40,210 bases of DNA from SpSt-600 sp042408195 (GCA_042408195.1 JBHOQL010000018.1:1-40210); one strand, 5' to 3'; positions 15,205 through 23,925 are shown, numbered from the stretch's first letter. Program-made: numbers and translations. The notes: a model not told the origin generated them from the letters alone.

Positions 15205-17124
15205 CTAAGAGGCAACGCTTTTAAGCAACCTCTTTACGGAGGGGAAGGCATCCAAATCGGTATGAGGGAAGAAAAGGGCTGAAGTAAATTCTTCGGTAAA
15301 GGTGTTGTCCGCAGAAAGCTCGAGGTAAGTCATTTTTTCAGCGATCTCCACCGCTTTCTCCCGCATATCGGGGCACACGAGGCACATATAGGCACCCAGA
15401 GCGGAGGTGTTCCCCAGGAATTTGAACCGATCCCATGGCATGTCGGGGAGCATACCTATATGGATAGCCTTTTCCACATTTAAATATTTTCCGAAGGCGC
15501 CGCCTATTAGAACTTGTTCCACATCGGCTATCTGCACCCCCACAGCTCTTGCGAGAGTGCGGAAACCGGCGTAGATGGCGGCTTTGGCCCTGAGGAGGTT
15601 GGATATGTCTACTTCGGTAATTACAATGTCTTTATCTCCGTGCCGGGTTTCTTCCTTCCAAGCTACCACATATTCAGGCCCATGGGGCCCAATTCGCACC
15701 CTCTTGGTGGGGAGAGAAAGATTTATACGTCCGCTCCTGTCCATAACCCCGGTTATGAACATTTCAGCCAACAGGGAAATTATTCCCGAACCGCACAAGC
15801 CTTCAGGGGGCAAGTCTCCTATAGTTCGCCATGTGGCTTCGTAGTTCTTGGCGTTTATCCACACCTCTTCAATGGCCCCTTCCGTTGCTCTCATCCCGGA
15901 TTCGACCCCTGCCCCTTCAAAAGCCGGCCCCGCTGAGCAAGCACAGGATATAAGCCAGTCGAAGTTGCCCAAGACCATCTCCCCGTTAGTGCCAATATCC
16001 ATAAATAAGGTCAACTTATCCGTGGAAAAAGTGCCAGAGCTCAAAACTCCCGCCGTTATATCGGCCCCCACGTAGCTCCCGACTCCGGGAAGGCAATCCA
16101 CGGTGGCTTCGGGATTTATGTCAATTCCGATTTCGGATGCTTTTACTGGAAGCGGATGCCTTACGGTGGGGATGTAAGGTTCAAGGCGTATAGGTTCAGG
16201 CCACAATCCGAGGAAAAGGTGGATCATGGTAGTGTTGCCAGCCGCTGTCATCATGTAAATTTCATCGGGGCTTATGCCTTGCCTTTGGCCTATTTGGGCC
16301 AAAAGTTCGTTTATAGTCTGAACCACGAGGCGCTGGAGATGCTCGAGGCCCCCAGGCCTTCGGGCATAGATTATGCGGGAGATGATATCTTCGCCACAGG
16401 CGATCTGTTTGTTGTATTCAGCGGCTGTATCCACCACCTCCGCCGTGTTCAGATCCACCAAGTATACCACCACCGAAGTGGTACCGATGTCCACCGCCGC
16501 ACCGTAGAGCCTTCTGGTAGTGTTTCCCGGCTTAACGTCAATGAGACGAGGGGGGCTCTTGCGAGCCCAATTGTGCATTTCCACTACAGCTGTTACTTTC
16601 CAATCAGCCTCTCGAAGGATTCTTGCAAGCTTCCTGAGGATGGGAAGATCCGCTATCAGGTCCTGGAGGTGGTAATGGATGGCCAGTTCCCTCTTTAGCC
16701 TCTCGAAGTCAGTGGTGTTATCAGCCAGGCTCGGCGGGTTTATTTCCAGGTAGAAAGCCCTTATGTAAGGGTTTGATGCTGTATCACATCGGAAAGGAAG
16801 AGTTATTCGCTCGGCCACCTTTTCTGCAGGCAGCCTGTGCTTTATGAGTTCTTCCTGAGGTGGGACGAAGATAACAGTTTCGTTCTCCACAAGGGTCTGG
16901 CATGCCAGGGCGTATCCTTGCTTTAGCTCTGCAGGGGAGAGGCGTGCGACGGAGCGCCGTCTCACTTCCCCCTTCTCCACCACTACTTTACACCGCCCAC
17001 ACCTGCCCTGACCTCCGCAGGGCAAAAGCACTTTAATCCCCGCCGATTCCAGGATTTCAGAGATGGCTGAACCTTTCTCCGCTTCTACGGTTATATCCTG
17101 AGGCTTGATGTGCACCTTGACCAT
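15205..17124 (-). CDS. Corrinoid-protein reductive activator (RACo-like, 2Fe-2S plus ASKHA domain)
   Basis: 639 residues. The N-terminal plant-type [2Fe-2S] domain (about 1-95) has PCGGQGRCGRCKV and a later ALACQT supplying the four cluster cysteines. The C-terminal part (from about 205) is an actin-like ATPase fold (DUF4445) with AVDIGTTSVVVYLVDL, TAAGNTTMIHLF, MDIGTNGEMVLG and GLCGSGIISLL. This is the architecture of RACo, the ATP-driven activator that reduces inactive Co(II) corrinoid to Co(I), e.g. in the corrinoid Fe-S protein of acetogens (AcsV) and in methyltransferase systems. Having acsC and acsD in the same operon makes the corrinoid Fe-S protein its likely client. GAGGG precedes the ATG. 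Confidence 0.88.
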   Translation of the reverse strand: MVKVHIKPQDITVEAEKGSAISEILESAGIKVLLPCGGQGRCGRCKVVVEKGEVRRRSVARLSPAELKQGYALACQTLVENETVIFVPPQEELIKHRLPAEKVAERITLPFRCDTASNPYIRAFYLEINPPSLADNTTDFERLKRELAIHYHLQDLIADLPILRKLARILREADWKVTAVVEMHNWARKSPPRLIDVKPGNTTRRLYGAAVDIGTTSVVVYLVDLNTAEVVDTAAEYNKQIACGEDIISRIIYARRPGGLEHLQRLVVQTINELLAQIGQRQGISPDEIYMMTAAGNTTMIHLFLGLWPEPIRLEPYIPTVRHPLPVKASEIGIDINPEATVDCLPGVGSYVGADITAGVLSSGTFSTDKLTLFMDIGTNGEMVLGNFDWLISCACSAGPAFEGAGVESGMRATEGAIEEVWINAKNYEATWRTIGDLPPEGLCGSGIISLLAEMFITGVMDRSGRINLSLPTKRVRIGPHGPEYVVAWKEETRHGDKDIVITEVDISNLLRAKAAIYAGFRTLARAVGVQIADVEQVLIGGAFGKYLNVEKAIHIGMLPDMPWDRFKFLGNTSALGAYMCLVCPDMREKAVEIAEKMTYLELSADNTFTEEFTSALFFPHTDLDAFPSVKRLLKSVAS

Positions 17125-17133
17125 TCTTATCCC

Positions 17134-17706
17134 TCAGGCCAAACAAAATCTCTTGAGCAAGCCCCGGATTAAAGAAGTGAACCTCTCGAGCCTAGAAGAA
17201 TATCTCCAATAAAGCCAGGCAGTGACAGAACCCAGGAGAGCCCCAGCAAGGACATCAGAGGGGTAATGGACTCCGCAGAAAATGCGGGAAAAGCTGAAAA
17301 GGGAGGCAAGAACAAGGAAGGGTATGCCCCAGATAGGGTCGTGAAGAGCAACAGCTACCGCTACGGAGAAGCCTGTAGTGGCAGGATTGCTGGGAAAGGA
17401 AGAATCCCAAGGCTTGTAAAAGAGTAGATTTACCTCGTGGGTATCAAAGGGTCGAGGGCGAAAGTAGAGCAGGTTTATGCCTTTGAGGATGATGTTGGCA
17501 GTGATGAGGGAAAGGGCCGTGAGGATTACTGTGTGCTGGTAACGGACTCGCTCGCTTTCATCTTTACCCCAGAACCACATTATCACCAAGAGGAGGGCCA
17601 TAGTGGTGGGGATAAAATATTCATTTACCAACAGGCGCATCAGGCCATCAAGCCAAGGCCAGTGCCCTGCCAGACCGTTTATAGCTCTGAAGAGAAAGTA
17701 GTCCAT
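17134..17706 (-). CDS. PAP2-family membrane phosphatase
   Basis: 190 residues, about five to six hydrophobic helices. The three phosphatase motifs are present: KGINLLYFRPRPF (K...RP), SFPSNPATTGFSVA (PSGH-like, but reading SNPATTG in place of SGH) and SRIFCGVHYPSDVLAG (SRxxxxxHxxxD). The absence of His in the second motif is noteworthy: in most PAP2 enzymes PSGH supplies the acid/base His, so activity could be altered. Relatives dephosphorylate undecaprenyl diphosphate or phosphatidic acid. It overlaps the end of the upstream gene by 28 bases and precedes the RACo-like gene by 9 bases. Confidence 0.8.
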   Translation of the reverse strand: MDYFLFRAINGLAGHWPWLDGLMRLLVNEYFIPTTMALLLVIMWFWGKDESERVRYQHTVILTALSLITANIILKGINLLYFRPRPFDTHEVNLLFYKPWDSSFPSNPATTGFSVAVAVALHDPIWGIPFLVLASLFSFSRIFCGVHYPSDVLAGALLGSVTAWLYWRYSSRLERFTSLIRGLLKRFCLA

Positions 17707-18602
17707 ATCCGTTCACCCTCTTTTGTTCTCCGAAGAACATCTTCGGCAACACCCTCGCTCAAAACCATGCCCCACGGTTTATTATCCGGATTAATTATAT
17801 CGGCATTTGGCGGTACGGCAACTGGGATGAAATGCTTGAGGAGTTCATACCTGCCCCGGAGGCGCCTCCATGCTGTTAGAATACCCCCTTCCTCAAGCCA
17901 CCCGAGGCCAGGCTTTGCTTCTTCAAGGGTAGTAAAAGGCGCAAGAGCTATTACTTTGACCTTCCTGTTGTCTGATGCCAGGCGAAGGACAATATTCCCT
18001 CCCGCTCTGTGGCCCACAATGACTTCAGGATTAAATTTTTCCAAAGCTTGATTAAGATAACCCAGAGCAGTTTCACCATCAGGTATCGCCTGCCAGTGCA
18101 ATACTGCAACTTTGTGCCCGAGATCGGCAAGGCGGCGGGCTATCGAATCCAGAGAGAAAGGTTCCCAAGGGTCTGGTACAAGGCAGAATTCTACCTTTTC
18201 ACCAGGTTTCGCGCCGAAAAGAGCTGCAGTACCACCCACCATGCTTTCCTCGGCGTCAGGGGCAAAAGGAGGAAACCGGTTGTCTCCTCTCAATTCGGCG
18301 ATGGTTGCAGAAAAGGCCAGGGCTATTAGCCCGCCGCACCCGAAGAGGGTCATTAACTCCGACCCCGCTAGGCCAGGGATGAAGACCTCGGGAGTTATGG
18401 CAAAGAAAACGGCAAAAGCCCCCGCGATCAGTAGAAGCCCCATTAAAACCTGCCAAGAACGAAAAGAATAAGGGAAAAGGGATAAACCTTGTATCTCCCT
18501 TCTCCCCGCCGCTATTTGGATTGCCCCGGTAACGGTCAGGAAACAAAGGGTAAGGTACTTAAGGGCAAGAGCCGGGCTTACGAAATTCAAAATGGGAGGC
18601 AT
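17679..18602 (-). CDS. Membrane-anchored alpha/beta-hydrolase-like protein (uncharacterised)
   Basis: 307 residues. The first about 105 contain three hydrophobic segments (LKYLTLCFLTVTGAIQIAAG; SWQVLMGLLLIAGAFAVFFA; LMTLFGCGGLIALAFSATIA). The remainder looks like an alpha/beta-hydrolase fold: VAVLHWQ, then VIVGHRAGGNIVLRLA, where the expected GHSxGG nucleophile is GHRAGG, so the Ser is missing. It is therefore probably not a classical hydrolase. It starts three bases after the acsC stop. I do not recognise a named family; its place in an acetyl-CoA synthase-related operon is unexplained. Confidence 0.65.
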   Translation of the reverse strand: MPPILNFVSPALALKYLTLCFLTVTGAIQIAAGRREIQGLSLFPYSFRSWQVLMGLLLIAGAFAVFFAITPEVFIPGLAGSELMTLFGCGGLIALAFSATIAELRGDNRFPPFAPDAEESMVGGTAALFGAKPGEKVEFCLVPDPWEPFSLDSIARRLADLGHKVAVLHWQAIPDGETALGYLNQALEKFNPEVIVGHRAGGNIVLRLASDNRKVKVIALAPFTTLEEAKPGLGWLEEGGILTAWRRLRGRYELLKHFIPVAVPPNADIINPDNKPWGMVLSEGVAEDVLRRTKEGERIWTTFSSEL

Positions 18603-18605
18603 GCC

Positions 18606-19964
18606 TCAATTGGCACTCCAGAAAGCTTTGAGGAAGTTAGGTATATCCACTGCCTCCCTCGGCCCTACCAGCACCTCCCAACCGGGAAGTTCATCCTCAA
18701 GCTCTCCCGATATGACGGCCACATGCCCTGGTATTATGATCTTGCGGTGCTGGATTTTTTCCTCAACAGTGTATTGCTTAACGGACTTAGCAATCTTTTC
18801 GGCATCAAATTTGCCAGCGGCCCAGGCAGTGAGGACGCTCATTCCCTCGGTATCGCACACTAAGAGCCAGGAAGGTATCCCACTGGCGGCTGTTTCGCCC
18901 GAAACGCTGAAGTAGGTCAAGGAGAAATTAGTGGTGACCAGGAGAGGAGAGTTGGGACCTGGCTTGCCAATTTCGTAAACGCCAGGGCTTACCTGAATGG
19001 GCTTCTGTGGGTCGGTGTAAATGTTAAGGCGAAGGGTGAAAAGAGGATAGAGAACAGCAGGATCGAAGTGGTCCAGAACTATTATCCCCCCATACTTAGC
19101 GATATGCTGGGCAGCTAGAAGAGTTTCCTCTTCTATAGATTGAGCATTCTTTCCAGGCATTGTAATTATCGGATAGCCGAGGGGACGGAAATTGCTCTTG
19201 AGGGCAAGGCGCCTTATCTGAGTCATCACCGCAAGGCTTCCAGCCGGGTCATTCCTCCCAGGATCGAGGACCAGGTCTTCAACCCCCGTTTCCCGGATTT
19301 GCTCCGTAAGAGTGGCCAAGGCGGAAAGGTCGCCATCAACTCGGACGGCTAGAGGGGCGTTTTTCTCCTTGGCAAGCTGGGCCATCTCCTGCCAGTTTTG
19401 AGGAGTAGCAGCGTAAAGGAGAGGACTTTTGCCTCCCTCTTTTTCAAGAGCTGCTTTCATGGCCGCGGGGTTCTCGGAAATCAGCACAAAAGGATGATCT
19501 GGGACAACGGAGCGGACAGCTTCCACACAAGAAGCAAATTTGTCTACATCCCCTGAAACATTTTCAATGGCTAAGCCGTCCGGTGAGAAAACCCTCCCAA
19601 CCCTTTCCACTGAATAGCTTACGACTTCCTTGGCAAATTGTTTTACCTCGTCTAGAGGCTGAGTGTCTCTGATCTTGATGAAAATGCCCGGGGGATGGTA
19701 GAAAGTCTTCTCATGGCGGAATAGGACGATTTCGTTGCCAACTTCCACTTTTTTCTCGCCCACGCCTATAGTTACCAGGCGTATGGGTGGGGCAGAGGCT
19801 TCAGCCAGAGCCCGCTTAGCTTCTTCGGAAACGTAAGGGCATAGGGAAAGGTCTGCTTGCTTGGCCGCCAGCTTCATGGCAAAGGCAAGGCAAGTAGGGA
19901 ATCCACACTCTTTGCAGTTGGTTTTGGGCAAAAGTTTGTATATCTGCAATCCTGTTAGCGCCAT
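18606..19964 (-). CDS. acsC: Corrinoid Fe-S protein large subunit (CODH/ACS gamma subunit)
   Basis: 452 residues, the usual length. The N-terminal [4Fe-4S] domain reads NCKECGFPTCLAFAMKL with a fourth Cys at DLSLCP (C-x2-C-x4-C-x16-C), the hallmark of CdhE/AcsC. A TIM-barrel follows (about 70-310) and the C-terminal part (about 330-450; VSPGVYEIGKPGPNSPLLVT onward) binds the corrinoid. It accepts a methyl group from methyltetrahydrofolate via AcsE and delivers it to acetyl-CoA synthase. AcsD, its partner, is encoded two genes upstream in the same operon. AcsA, AcsB and AcsE are not in the window, so the rest of the carbonyl branch must be elsewhere. Confidence 0.95.
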   Translation of the reverse strand: MALTGLQIYKLLPKTNCKECGFPTCLAFAMKLAAKQADLSLCPYVSEEAKRALAEASAPPIRLVTIGVGEKKVEVGNEIVLFRHEKTFYHPPGIFIKIRDTQPLDEVKQFAKEVVSYSVERVGRVFSPDGLAIENVSGDVDKFASCVEAVRSVVPDHPFVLISENPAAMKAALEKEGGKSPLLYAATPQNWQEMAQLAKEKNAPLAVRVDGDLSALATLTEQIRETGVEDLVLDPGRNDPAGSLAVMTQIRRLALKSNFRPLGYPIITMPGKNAQSIEEETLLAAQHIAKYGGIIVLDHFDPAVLYPLFTLRLNIYTDPQKPIQVSPGVYEIGKPGPNSPLLVTTNFSLTYFSVSGETAASGIPSWLLVCDTEGMSVLTAWAAGKFDAEKIAKSVKQYTVEEKIQHRKIIIPGHVAVISGELEDELPGWEVLVGPREAVDIPNFLKAFWSAN

Positions 19965-19985
19965 TTTCCCTCTCCTCTTTTGGTA

Positions 19986-20207
19986 TTATACGACTTTGCC
20001 CTCTTTAAAGGCCAGGAAAAGAAGCGCTAGCCCCACCAGGGCGTATACGATGGTGCCTATAAGCCTTTTCCTACGGAGCAAAGCCCGCTGATACGGTTTG
20101 GTTATAGGCACTGGGGGCTTGCCCCAAACCAGATCAGGCTTGAAGATTCCTAATATAGCTGTGCCTAAGAAGAAAATAGCCCCTGCAAGAGTAATGTAAA
20201 ACTTCAT
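19986..20207 (-). CDS. Small two-helix membrane protein (uncharacterised)
   Basis: 73 residues with two hydrophobic helices (about 4-22 and 50-66) joined by a basic, proline-rich loop (GKPPVPITKPYQRALLRRKR). The ATG overlaps the acsD stop (ATGA), and its own stop is 21 bases before acsC, so it is translated within the operon between the two corrinoid-protein subunits. No family recognised. The position suggests a membrane contact for the complex or for its activator, but this is inference. Confidence 0.65.
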   Translation of the reverse strand: MKFYITLAGAIFFLGTAILGIFKPDLVWGKPPVPITKPYQRALLRRKRLIGTIVYALVGLALLFLAFKEGKVV

Positions 20208-21178
20208 GCCTTATTCATAAGCTTTTGGATTTCTTGCTTAACCAGCGCAATAGTCTTAGGATGCCTGAGAGTCACAATATTAGCTCCAGCATGGAGGAGG
20301 ATTGTAGCCGTTAAGGCTTCCCACATCAAGGCTCTTCTTTCCCAATCTCCCCAGGCCTCAGGGACACCCTCCCCCACCTTTGACTCCTTTTGCCGCCAGG
20401 ATTCTTCTCCAGCAAAGCAAATCATTGGAACTTGGACCATAGGATCTCCCTGTAAGGCTGCCAGCCGGAGTCTTTCCATCACTGAGTAGGTATACTCAAG
20501 ACCGTAACCAAGAGCACCAGTGGTTGGGTCCATAAGGACACGGTCAAGGGGCATGTTCATATCGCTTATGAGGATATTGAGTTGCTTAGCCAGGTTTACG
20601 TCAATAGGTGAGCTAGCAATCACCAGATGATTGTTGGCAAGGGCAGCGGCCACAATAGTTCGGTAATTTTTATCTTCGCAGAGACCAAGGGCAATACGCT
20701 CACCTGCAGTGGCGTCGGCCACGGCCGTAAGGAGCTCATTATCCCGCTCAGGTTGGCCTGGCCCCCTAACTATAACCGGGAGGCCCGTCGCTTCCAGAAC
20801 CCTTTTGACTATTGTGGCAGCTTCACTGGGAGGATAAGGCTGACCATTGGAATCAAGGCCTGTAAGTTTTACCATGACAAGGTCGGCACCGACCTCCTCG
20901 GCCTTAGCCGCCCACTGGGCTGGATCCTTCATCGTGTCCTCTCCCCAGGTCCGGATAAGAAGGGGAGACCAATCAGCGGGGAAAACATCAGTTATTTCCA
21001 GAGCTACTGCCGGAGGGTTGGGTATTTCGCCCTCAAAATGAAGGAACGGAAGCGTGCTTTCTCCACCTACCGTTACAGTCCTCTTGCGGGTTCCTCCCTG
21101 CTCTCTCGTGGCTCCTAAGGTGACTTGCCGAATTCTACCCGTAAAGGTTTCCTTAGGGATTTCTACGGTCACAGGCAT
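20204..21178 (-). CDS. acsD: Corrinoid Fe-S protein small subunit (CODH/ACS delta subunit)
   Basis: About 324 residues from the ATG at 21178 (MPVTVEIPKETFTGRIRQV), chosen because AGGAGG lies seven bases upstream; a longer frame to 21205 has no such site. The sequence has the delta-subunit TIM-barrel pattern: VKLTGLDSNGQPYPP, GLPVIVRGPGQPERDNELL, ALGLCEDKNYRTIVAAA, DVNLAKQLNILI, MDPTTGALGYGLEYTYSVME and PMICFAGEESW. It pairs with AcsC and holds the corrinoid in the heterodimer. It is the first gene of the minus-strand operon (promoter 21244-21215). Confidence 0.95.
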   Translation of the reverse strand: MPVTVEIPKETFTGRIRQVTLGATREQGGTRKRTVTVGGESTLPFLHFEGEIPNPPAVALEITDVFPADWSPLLIRTWGEDTMKDPAQWAAKAEEVGADLVMVKLTGLDSNGQPYPPSEAATIVKRVLEATGLPVIVRGPGQPERDNELLTAVADATAGERIALGLCEDKNYRTIVAAALANNHLVIASSPIDVNLAKQLNILISDMNMPLDRVLMDPTTGALGYGLEYTYSVMERLRLAALQGDPMVQVPMICFAGEESWRQKESKVGEGVPEAWGDWERRALMWEALTATILLHAGANIVTLRHPKTIALVKQEIQKLMNKA

Positions 21179-21214
21179 TGTAGTCCTCCTGCATCCGTTT
21201 TTCAAACCTAGTTA

Positions 21215-21244
21215 AGTATATCACAAAAGAGGTTTTCAAGGCAA
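21215..21244 (-). promoter_or_regulatory. Probable promoter of the acsD operon
   Basis: Minus strand TTGCCT (21244-21239), 18 bases, TATACT (21220-21215), 36 bases before the acsD ATG. The -35 is weak. The rest of the 335-base space between the divergent operons shows no gene; from 21250 to 21450 nothing further is recognised. Confidence 0.45.
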
Positions 21245-21457
21245 ATATCTCCGGCAAGGAGCGCAAACTGCCAGGAAGCCTGAAAGGCTCATTTCTCCAA
21301 CCAATGCTATGATGGTACTCACGGACGCCTAGCACTTTAACCCTGGTCCGATAAAAGGCTAAGAGCTTTACTCTCCTAACCCAGAACTGATAGGAGTGGG
21401 CGAAACCGAAAGCCGAGAAGGCAAAGCCCATCTCGGCAATGAAAACAGCCCACCCCT

Positions 21458-21486
21458 TTGCACTTAACCGAATCTCATGATAAAAT
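21458..21486 (+). promoter_or_regulatory. Promoter of the carbamoyltransferase gene
   Basis: TTGCAC (21458-21463), 17 bases, TAAAAT (21481-21486), 27 bases before the ATG at 21514, with GAGGAGGG as ribosome site. Confidence 0.6.
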
Positions 21487-21513
21487 CAGCCCAAAAACGA
21501 GGAGGGAAAGAGC

Positions 21514-22575
21514 ATGAAAACTGACACGTTTAGGGGGCGAGATTTTATCACCCTACTGGATTGGACACGAGAAGAAATTGAAACCATATTGGATGTAGCC
21601 CTTGACCTCAAGAGAAGGTTCGTCATGGGGGAGCCTCATGACCATATCCTCAGGGGTAAGACTCTCTTCATGATCTTCTACAACCGCTCCCTCAGAACCC
21701 GCAACTCCTTTGAGGCAGGGATGACCCAACTGGGAGGCCACGCCCACTATCTGGAACCAGAGCAAATCTACACTCCAGCTCTCCCAGGCAAAGAAGTAGC
21801 GTATACTACTGAGAGAGTCTCCGACGTAGCCAGGGTCCTCTCCCGAATGGGCCACGGAATCGCTATCCGTTGCTATGGAGAACCTGTAGACTGGGTCTAT
21901 GGAGCTGCCCACGAGCTTATCCGCAACTTCGCTTATTGGGCTGATATCCCTGTCCTCAACATGGAATGCGATAAGTGCCACCCCTTCCAAGCCCTGGCCG
22001 ACATCCTCACAATCAAAGAGAAGTTTGGAGGATTTTCTGGGGTCAAATTCGTAATGAGCTGGGCCTATTCCCCCAGCATCCATAAGCCCAGAGCCGTGCC
22101 CCAATCGGCCATAGTTGCCGCCACCATGATGGGGATGGACGTAGTCCTGGCCCACCCCGAAGGCTTTGAACTTGACCCTGAAATTATCAAAGTTTGCAAG
22201 GAAAACGTCAAACGCTACGGCGGCTCCTTCCAGATCGTCCACGATATGAAAGAAGCTTTCCGTGGGGCTCACGTTGTCTATCCCAAGTCTTGGGCTGCCG
22301 TGCCCATCTTCAAGCCCCCTGTAGGAGAAGGAAGCCCCGAGAAGGCTAAAGAACTCTTTGAGGCCAACAAACACTGGATATGCGATGCTGAAAAGATGAA
22401 TTTGGCGCACCCTGAAGCCATTTACATGCACTGCCTCCCTTGCGACCGCGGCTTTGAGGTTACAGATGAAGTGATTGATAAAACCGAAGGCCCCGGGTGG
22501 CGCTCGGTGGTGTTTGACCAGGCCGAAAACAGGCTTCATGTCCAGAAAGCGGTAATGGCGATGGTAATGCGGTAG
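21514..22575 (+). CDS. Transcarbamylase of the N-acetylornithine/N-succinylornithine (knotted) type
   Basis: 353 residues. Carbamoyl-phosphate site SLRTRNSF (59-66 region; STRTR in classical OTC, SMRTRTSF in N-acetylornithine enzymes), HPFQALADIL, and the C-terminal MHCLPCDRGFEVTDEVID and FDQAENRLHVQKAVMAMVM. The overall pattern (SWAYSPSIHKP, GMDVVLAHPEGFELDPEI, YPKSWAAVPIF) follows the N-acetylornithine transcarbamylase branch rather than ornithine or aspartate transcarbamylase. It may serve arginine synthesis through acetylated ornithine, or an unknown carbamoyl acceptor; no other arg gene is nearby. It precedes imidazolonepropionase by 48 bases with a hairpin between. The acceptor remains to be shown. 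Confidence 0.8.
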   Translation: MKTDTFRGRDFITLLDWTREEIETILDVALDLKRRFVMGEPHDHILRGKTLFMIFYNRSLRTRNSFEAGMTQLGGHAHYLEPEQIYTPALPGKEVAYTTERVSDVARVLSRMGHGIAIRCYGEPVDWVYGAAHELIRNFAYWADIPVLNMECDKCHPFQALADILTIKEKFGGFSGVKFVMSWAYSPSIHKPRAVPQSAIVAATMMGMDVVLAHPEGFELDPEIIKVCKENVKRYGGSFQIVHDMKEAFRGAHVVYPKSWAAVPIFKPPVGEGSPEKAKELFEANKHWICDAEKMNLAHPEAIYMHCLPCDRGFEVTDEVIDKTEGPGWRSVVFDQAENRLHVQKAVMAMVMR

Positions 22576-22581
22576 AAAGCA

Positions 22582-22605
22582 GGGCGGGGGTTTAGATCCC
22601 CGCCC
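22582..22605 (+). terminator. Hairpin between carbamoyltransferase and hutI genes
   Basis: GGGCGGGG (22582-22589) pairs with CCCCGCCC (22598-22605), loop of eight bases, followed by CCTCTTT. It leaves room only for the ribosome site GGAGGG of hutI, so hutI is either read through this weak terminator or has no promoter of its own. Confidence 0.5.
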
Positions 22606-22623
22606 CCTCTTTACGGAGGGACC

Positions 22624-23925
22624 ATGCCTAAGGTCGACCTCATAGTCTTCGCTTCTCAGATAGCAACCCCTTCTCATACTGGCCCAGCTAGAAAAGAAAA
22701 AATGGGCGAAATCCTTATCGTTAAGGATGGAGCTATAGCCATTGAAGACGGCTTCATAATGGACCTGGGGCCACGAGATGAGATCCTCGGGAAATACTCA
22801 GCCAGAGAAATCCTGGATTTCTCTGGTTGCACTGCTACCCCTGGAATGGTAGACCCCCATACCCACCTGGTTTTCGCCGGAGACAGAGTTGATGAATTTG
22901 AGCTCAGGCTCAGGGGAGCAACTTACCTTGAAATACTAGCCGCCGGAGGAGGGATAATTTCTACTGTTCGGAAAACCAGGGAAGCACCCTTTGAGATACT
23001 ATTGGAAGAGGCCCGCAAGCGGATCCGTTCCTTCCTCTCCTCTGGCACTACCACTGTAGAAATAAAAACAGGTTACGGCCTGGATACTGAAGCTGAACTT
23101 AAAATGATGGAGGTCATCTTAGCCTTGAAGGAGAAGGAGCCTCTGGATATCGTGCCAACTTTCTTAGGAGCTCACGCTTTCCCTGAAGAATTTCGGGGTA
23201 GACCGGATGAATATGTTGACCTGGTCACCGACGAAATGCTTCCAGCCCTTGCCCGCTGGGCCGATGAAAAGGGGATTGAACGGGAAGGAATTTTCTGCGA
23301 TGTCTTCTGCGATGAGGGGGCATTTAATTTGGAACAATCGGCCAGAGTATTGGGGAAAGCTAAGGAACTTGGTTTTTCCCTGAAAATCCACAGCGATGAA
23401 TTCAAGGCTCTCGGAGCCACTGGATTGGCGGTGGAACTGGGAGCAACATCCGCTGACCACTTAGCAGTAACTTCCGAGGAAGAAGCTTTCAAGCTGGCGT
23501 CCTCAGGGACGATTGGGGTTATCCTTCCCGGGACTTCCTTCGGGCTTGGCCACTTACATTTTGCCGATGGCAGAGGACTCATAGAAAAGGGGGTGGCATT
23601 AGCCCTTGGAACTGATTTCAATCCTGGCACATGCTGGTGCGAGTCCATGCCTTTCATAATAGCTTTGGCCTGCCGATACTGCGGCCTTTCCCCCTCCCAG
23701 GCCCTCACAGCTTCCACCCTCAACGCTGCATGGGCTCTGAGGATGGGGAACAAGATCGGTTCTTTGGAGAAAGGTAAGCAGGCAGATATCGCCGTATGGG
23801 AAGTTCCGGATTATAGATATCTCGCCTATCGGTTTGGCAATGTCGGGGCCAAAGCTGTGATCAAAAGAGGGAAATTGGTTTATCCGGATTATCCAGATAG
23901 TACCCGAGGCCCCGCACGCTTTTGA
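22624..23925 (+). CDS. hutI: Imidazolonepropionase
   Basis: 433 residues. Amidohydrolase fold with metal ligands in HTHLVFAGDR and IHSDEF and Asp in LGTDFNPGTCW; family-specific stretches RLRGATYLEILAAGGGIIST, TVEIKTGYGLDTEAELKM and GCTATPGMVDPHTHLVFAGD are all present. It converts 4-imidazolone-5-propionate to N-formimino-L-glutamate in histidine breakdown. HutH, HutU and HutG are not in the window. The end overlaps the convergent regulator gene by 65 bases. GGAGGG stands six bases before the ATG. Confidence 0.93.
   Translation: MPKVDLIVFASQIATPSHTGPARKEKMGEILIVKDGAIAIEDGFIMDLGPRDEILGKYSAREILDFSGCTATPGMVDPHTHLVFAGDRVDEFELRLRGATYLEILAAGGGIISTVRKTREAPFEILLEEARKRIRSFLSSGTTTVEIKTGYGLDTEAELKMMEVILALKEKEPLDIVPTFLGAHAFPEEFRGRPDEYVDLVTDEMLPALARWADEKGIEREGIFCDVFCDEGAFNLEQSARVLGKAKELGFSLKIHSDEFKALGATGLAVELGATSADHLAVTSEEEAFKLASSGTIGVILPGTSFGLGHLHFADGRGLIEKGVALALGTDFNPGTCWCESMPFIIALACRYCGLSPSQALTASTLNAAWALRMGNKIGSLEKGKQADIAVWEVPDYRYLAYRFGNVGAKAVIKRGKLVYPDYPDSTRGPARF

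Noticed and set aside
21553..22677. Long open frame (374 codons) on the minus strand opposite the carbamoyltransferase
   Set aside because: It is a mirror of the conserved carbamoyltransferase gene, with no recognisable motifs and low-complexity composition.
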